Assembly: GCA_029059925.1 (NCBI GenBank)
Contig: JAIDVA010000003.1
Location: 1 to 6,368, forward strand
Direction: 5' to 3'
Length of the DNA stretch: 6,368 bases
Origin: Eubacterium sp.
GTDB taxonomy: Bacteria > Bacillota > Clostridia > Oscillospirales > Acutalibacteraceae
Positions 4,963 through 6,368 of this stretch are shown in pieces. The notes beneath the pieces are model-generated. The model saw only the letters and a list, made by a program, of their open reading frames with translations. It was not told where the DNA came from and made no database searches. Both the position numbers and the translations under genes were made by a program. The first letter of the stretch is position 1. Every line of letters starts with the position of its first letter.

Positions 4963-6368
4963 TCACTTTATTTTCAAAGCACGGACTGCATTTAATACAG
5001 CAATTACCATAACACCAACATCGGCAAAAACAGCAACCCACATATTTGCTATTCCAAGTGCACCGAGCACAAGGCATACCGCCTTGACCAGAAGTGCGAT
5101 TACAATATTCTGCTTAACAATCTTCAGTGTACGGATTGATATTTTAGATGCAAGTGAAATTTTGGCAGGGTCATCGTCCATAAGCACAATATCAGCCGCC
5201 TCAATTGCCGCATCAGAACCAAGTGCACCCATTGCAATACCAATATCTGCACGAGAAAGAACAGGTGCATCATTTATACCGTCACCGACAAATACAAGCT
5301 TTTCTTTTTTTGCTTTTTGATCAAGCAGTCTTTCAACCTGCTTCACCTTATCAGCAGGCAAAAGCTCTGCATAAACCTCGTCAATTCCGATTTGCTGTGC
5401 TACACTCTGTGCTGTTTTTTCACTGTCACCTGTCAGCATAACTGTTTTTCGGATTCCGCATCTTTTCAGTGATTCAATAGCTGATTTTGATGTATCCTTA
5501 ACAACGTCCGAAATAACAATACAGCCTGCATAAGCACCGTCAACCGCAACGTAAACAACTGTGCCATTATCATACTGCCTATCGACAGTAATGTCATTCA
5601 TATTCATCAGCTTAATATTGCCTGCAAGCACTGTTTTTCCTTCAACACAAGCACTGACACCATGGCCTGCAATCTCATGAACATCGCTTATCAGAGAAGT
5701 ATCTATTTCCCTGGCATAGAATTTTTTCAGACTGAGACTGATGGGATGACTTGATGCACTTTCAGCAAATGCAGCGTATTTAATAAGACTGTCATTATCA
5801 AATCCATCAGACGGATAAAGAGCAGTAACCTCAAAAACACCCTTGGTCAATGTTCCGGTTTTATCAAAGACTACATATTTGGCGTCCGAAAGTGCTTCAA
5901 GATAATTTGAGCCTTTAACAAGAATTCCATTCGCTGACGCGCATCCGATTCCTGCAAAAAAGCTGAGCGGAATTGAAATAACAAGTGCACACGGACAGCT
6001 GATTACAAGGAAAGTAAGTGCCCTGATTACCCACTCGCCCCACATTGCATCATGCCCTGCAATAAGCCTGATTGCAGGCGGTAAGAGAGCAAGTGCCAGC
6101 GCGCTGATACAAACAGCGGGCGTATAATATTTTGCAAATTTGGTAATGAAATTTTCAGACTTTGATTTTTTCATACTTGAATTTTCAACCAAATCAAGTA
6201 TTTTTGAAACCGTTGAATCGCCGAATTCTTTAGTGGTTTTCATTCTTATTTTGCCCGAAAGGTTAATGGAACCGCTGATTATTTCATCACCAATATTCGC
6301 GCCTCTCGGGACACTTTCTCCTGTCAACGCACTCGTATCAAGCGTTGTTGAACCATTCGTTATAACAC
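4963..6368 (-). CDS. P1B-type heavy-metal ATPase (Zn/Cd/Pb class), 5' end cut by window
   Basis: This is the C-terminal two thirds of a metal-exporting P-type ATPase that pumps soft divalent cations out of the cytosol using ATP. The reading frame stays open to the window edge. The methionine-like codon at 6325-6327 is a TTG encoding Leu inside the actuator motif DTSALTGESVPRG, so it is not a start. Counting that Leu as residue 1, the CPC metal site is at 111-113, the phosphorylated Asp155 in DKTGTLTKG, the HP motif at 194-195, MLTGD at 297-301, and GDGINDAP at 348-355. Lys415 (LLVKAV) and Asp436 (FADVGV) in the last helices are the pair typical of the Zn/Cd/Pb (P1B-2, CadA/ZntA) class. The N-terminal helices and any metal-binding domain lie beyond 6368. 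No damage is visible. A cadA-like name would fit, but zinc or cadmium specificity cannot be separated here. Confidence 0.95.
   Translation of the reverse strand, partial: VITNGSTTLDTSALTGESVPRGANIGDEIISGSINLSGKIRMKTTKEFGDSTVSKILDLVENSSMKKSKSENFITKFAKYYTPAVCISALALALLPPAIRLIAGHDAMWGEWVIRALTFLVISCPCALVISIPLSFFAGIGCASANGILVKGSNYLEALSDAKYVVFDKTGTLTKGVFEVTALYPSDGFDNDSLIKYAAFAESASSHPISLSLKKFYAREIDTSLISDVHEIAGHGVSACVEGKTVLAGNIKLMNMNDITVDRQYDNGTVVYVAVDGAYAGCIVISDVVKDTSKSAIESLKRCGIRKTVMLTGDSEKTAQSVAQQIGIDEVYAELLPADKVKQVERLLDQKAKKEKLVFVGDGINDAPVLSRADIGIAMGALGSDAAIEAADIVLMDDDPAKISLASKISIRTLKIVKQNIVIALLVKAVCLVLGALGIANMWVAVFADVGVMVIAVLNAVRALKIK

Noticed and set aside
1..6368. CRISPR arrays, insertion sequences, tRNA or rRNA genes, attachment sites
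   Set aside because: No regularly spaced direct repeats, transposase motifs, tRNA-like cloverleaf or rRNA-like sequence were seen on either strand. The Tn5 mosaic end at 39-57 comes from library preparation, not from a resident transposon.

Overview
The window looks like the first 6.4 kb of an assembled contig from a low-GC Gram-positive bacterium, most likely an anaerobic gut clostridium of the Oscillospiraceae/Lachnospiraceae kind. This placement is an inference. It rests on AT-rich sequence, purine-rich Shine-Dalgarno sites, a sigma-A-like promoter, and the style of the GH35 galactosidase, uridine-kinase-like protein, Cu/Zn-SOD-like protein and CadA-type ATPase. No marker gene fixes the taxon.

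Bases 1-57 are not genomic. They match the tail of the Illumina P5 oligo, an 8-base i5 index and the Nextera read-1 transposase adapter, with five mismatches. Genomic DNA begins at about 58. A LysR-family regulator (138-1010, +) follows, preceded by a perfect 7-bp dyad with the T-N11-A form of LysR boxes. LysR regulators often control a divergent gene, and any such partner would lie beyond the contig end. A 16-bp hairpin (1026-1069) can terminate transcription from both sides.

Three genes lie on the minus strand, listed in transcription order: a cytosolic Cu/Zn-SOD-family protein (4022-3534), a GH35 beta-galactosidase (3440-1662), and a uridine-kinase-like P-loop kinase (1638-1072). The galactosidase has its own candidate promoter and a 9-bp inverted repeat in its leader. 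The kinase starts 23 nt after the galactosidase stop and is probably co-transcribed with it.

A gap of 276 nt (4023-4298) separates the SOD gene from a plus-strand four-helix membrane protein resembling DUF2798 (4299-4868). That gene has a strong sigma-A-like promoter (TTGACT-N18-TATAAT) and a leader of about 155 nt. A second two-way hairpin follows it. The window ends inside a minus-strand Zn/Cd/Pb-type P1B ATPase whose N-terminus is cut off by the window edge.

The genes do not form one pathway. They read as ordinary clostridial content: galactoside hydrolysis with a linked kinase, oxidative and metal stress functions, and an uncharacterised membrane protein. I found no convincing evidence for a new defence, mobile or RNA-guided system. 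The clearest anomaly is the untrimmed sequencing adapter. The most useful biological leads are the conserved membrane protein with its long leader and the signal-less SOD.
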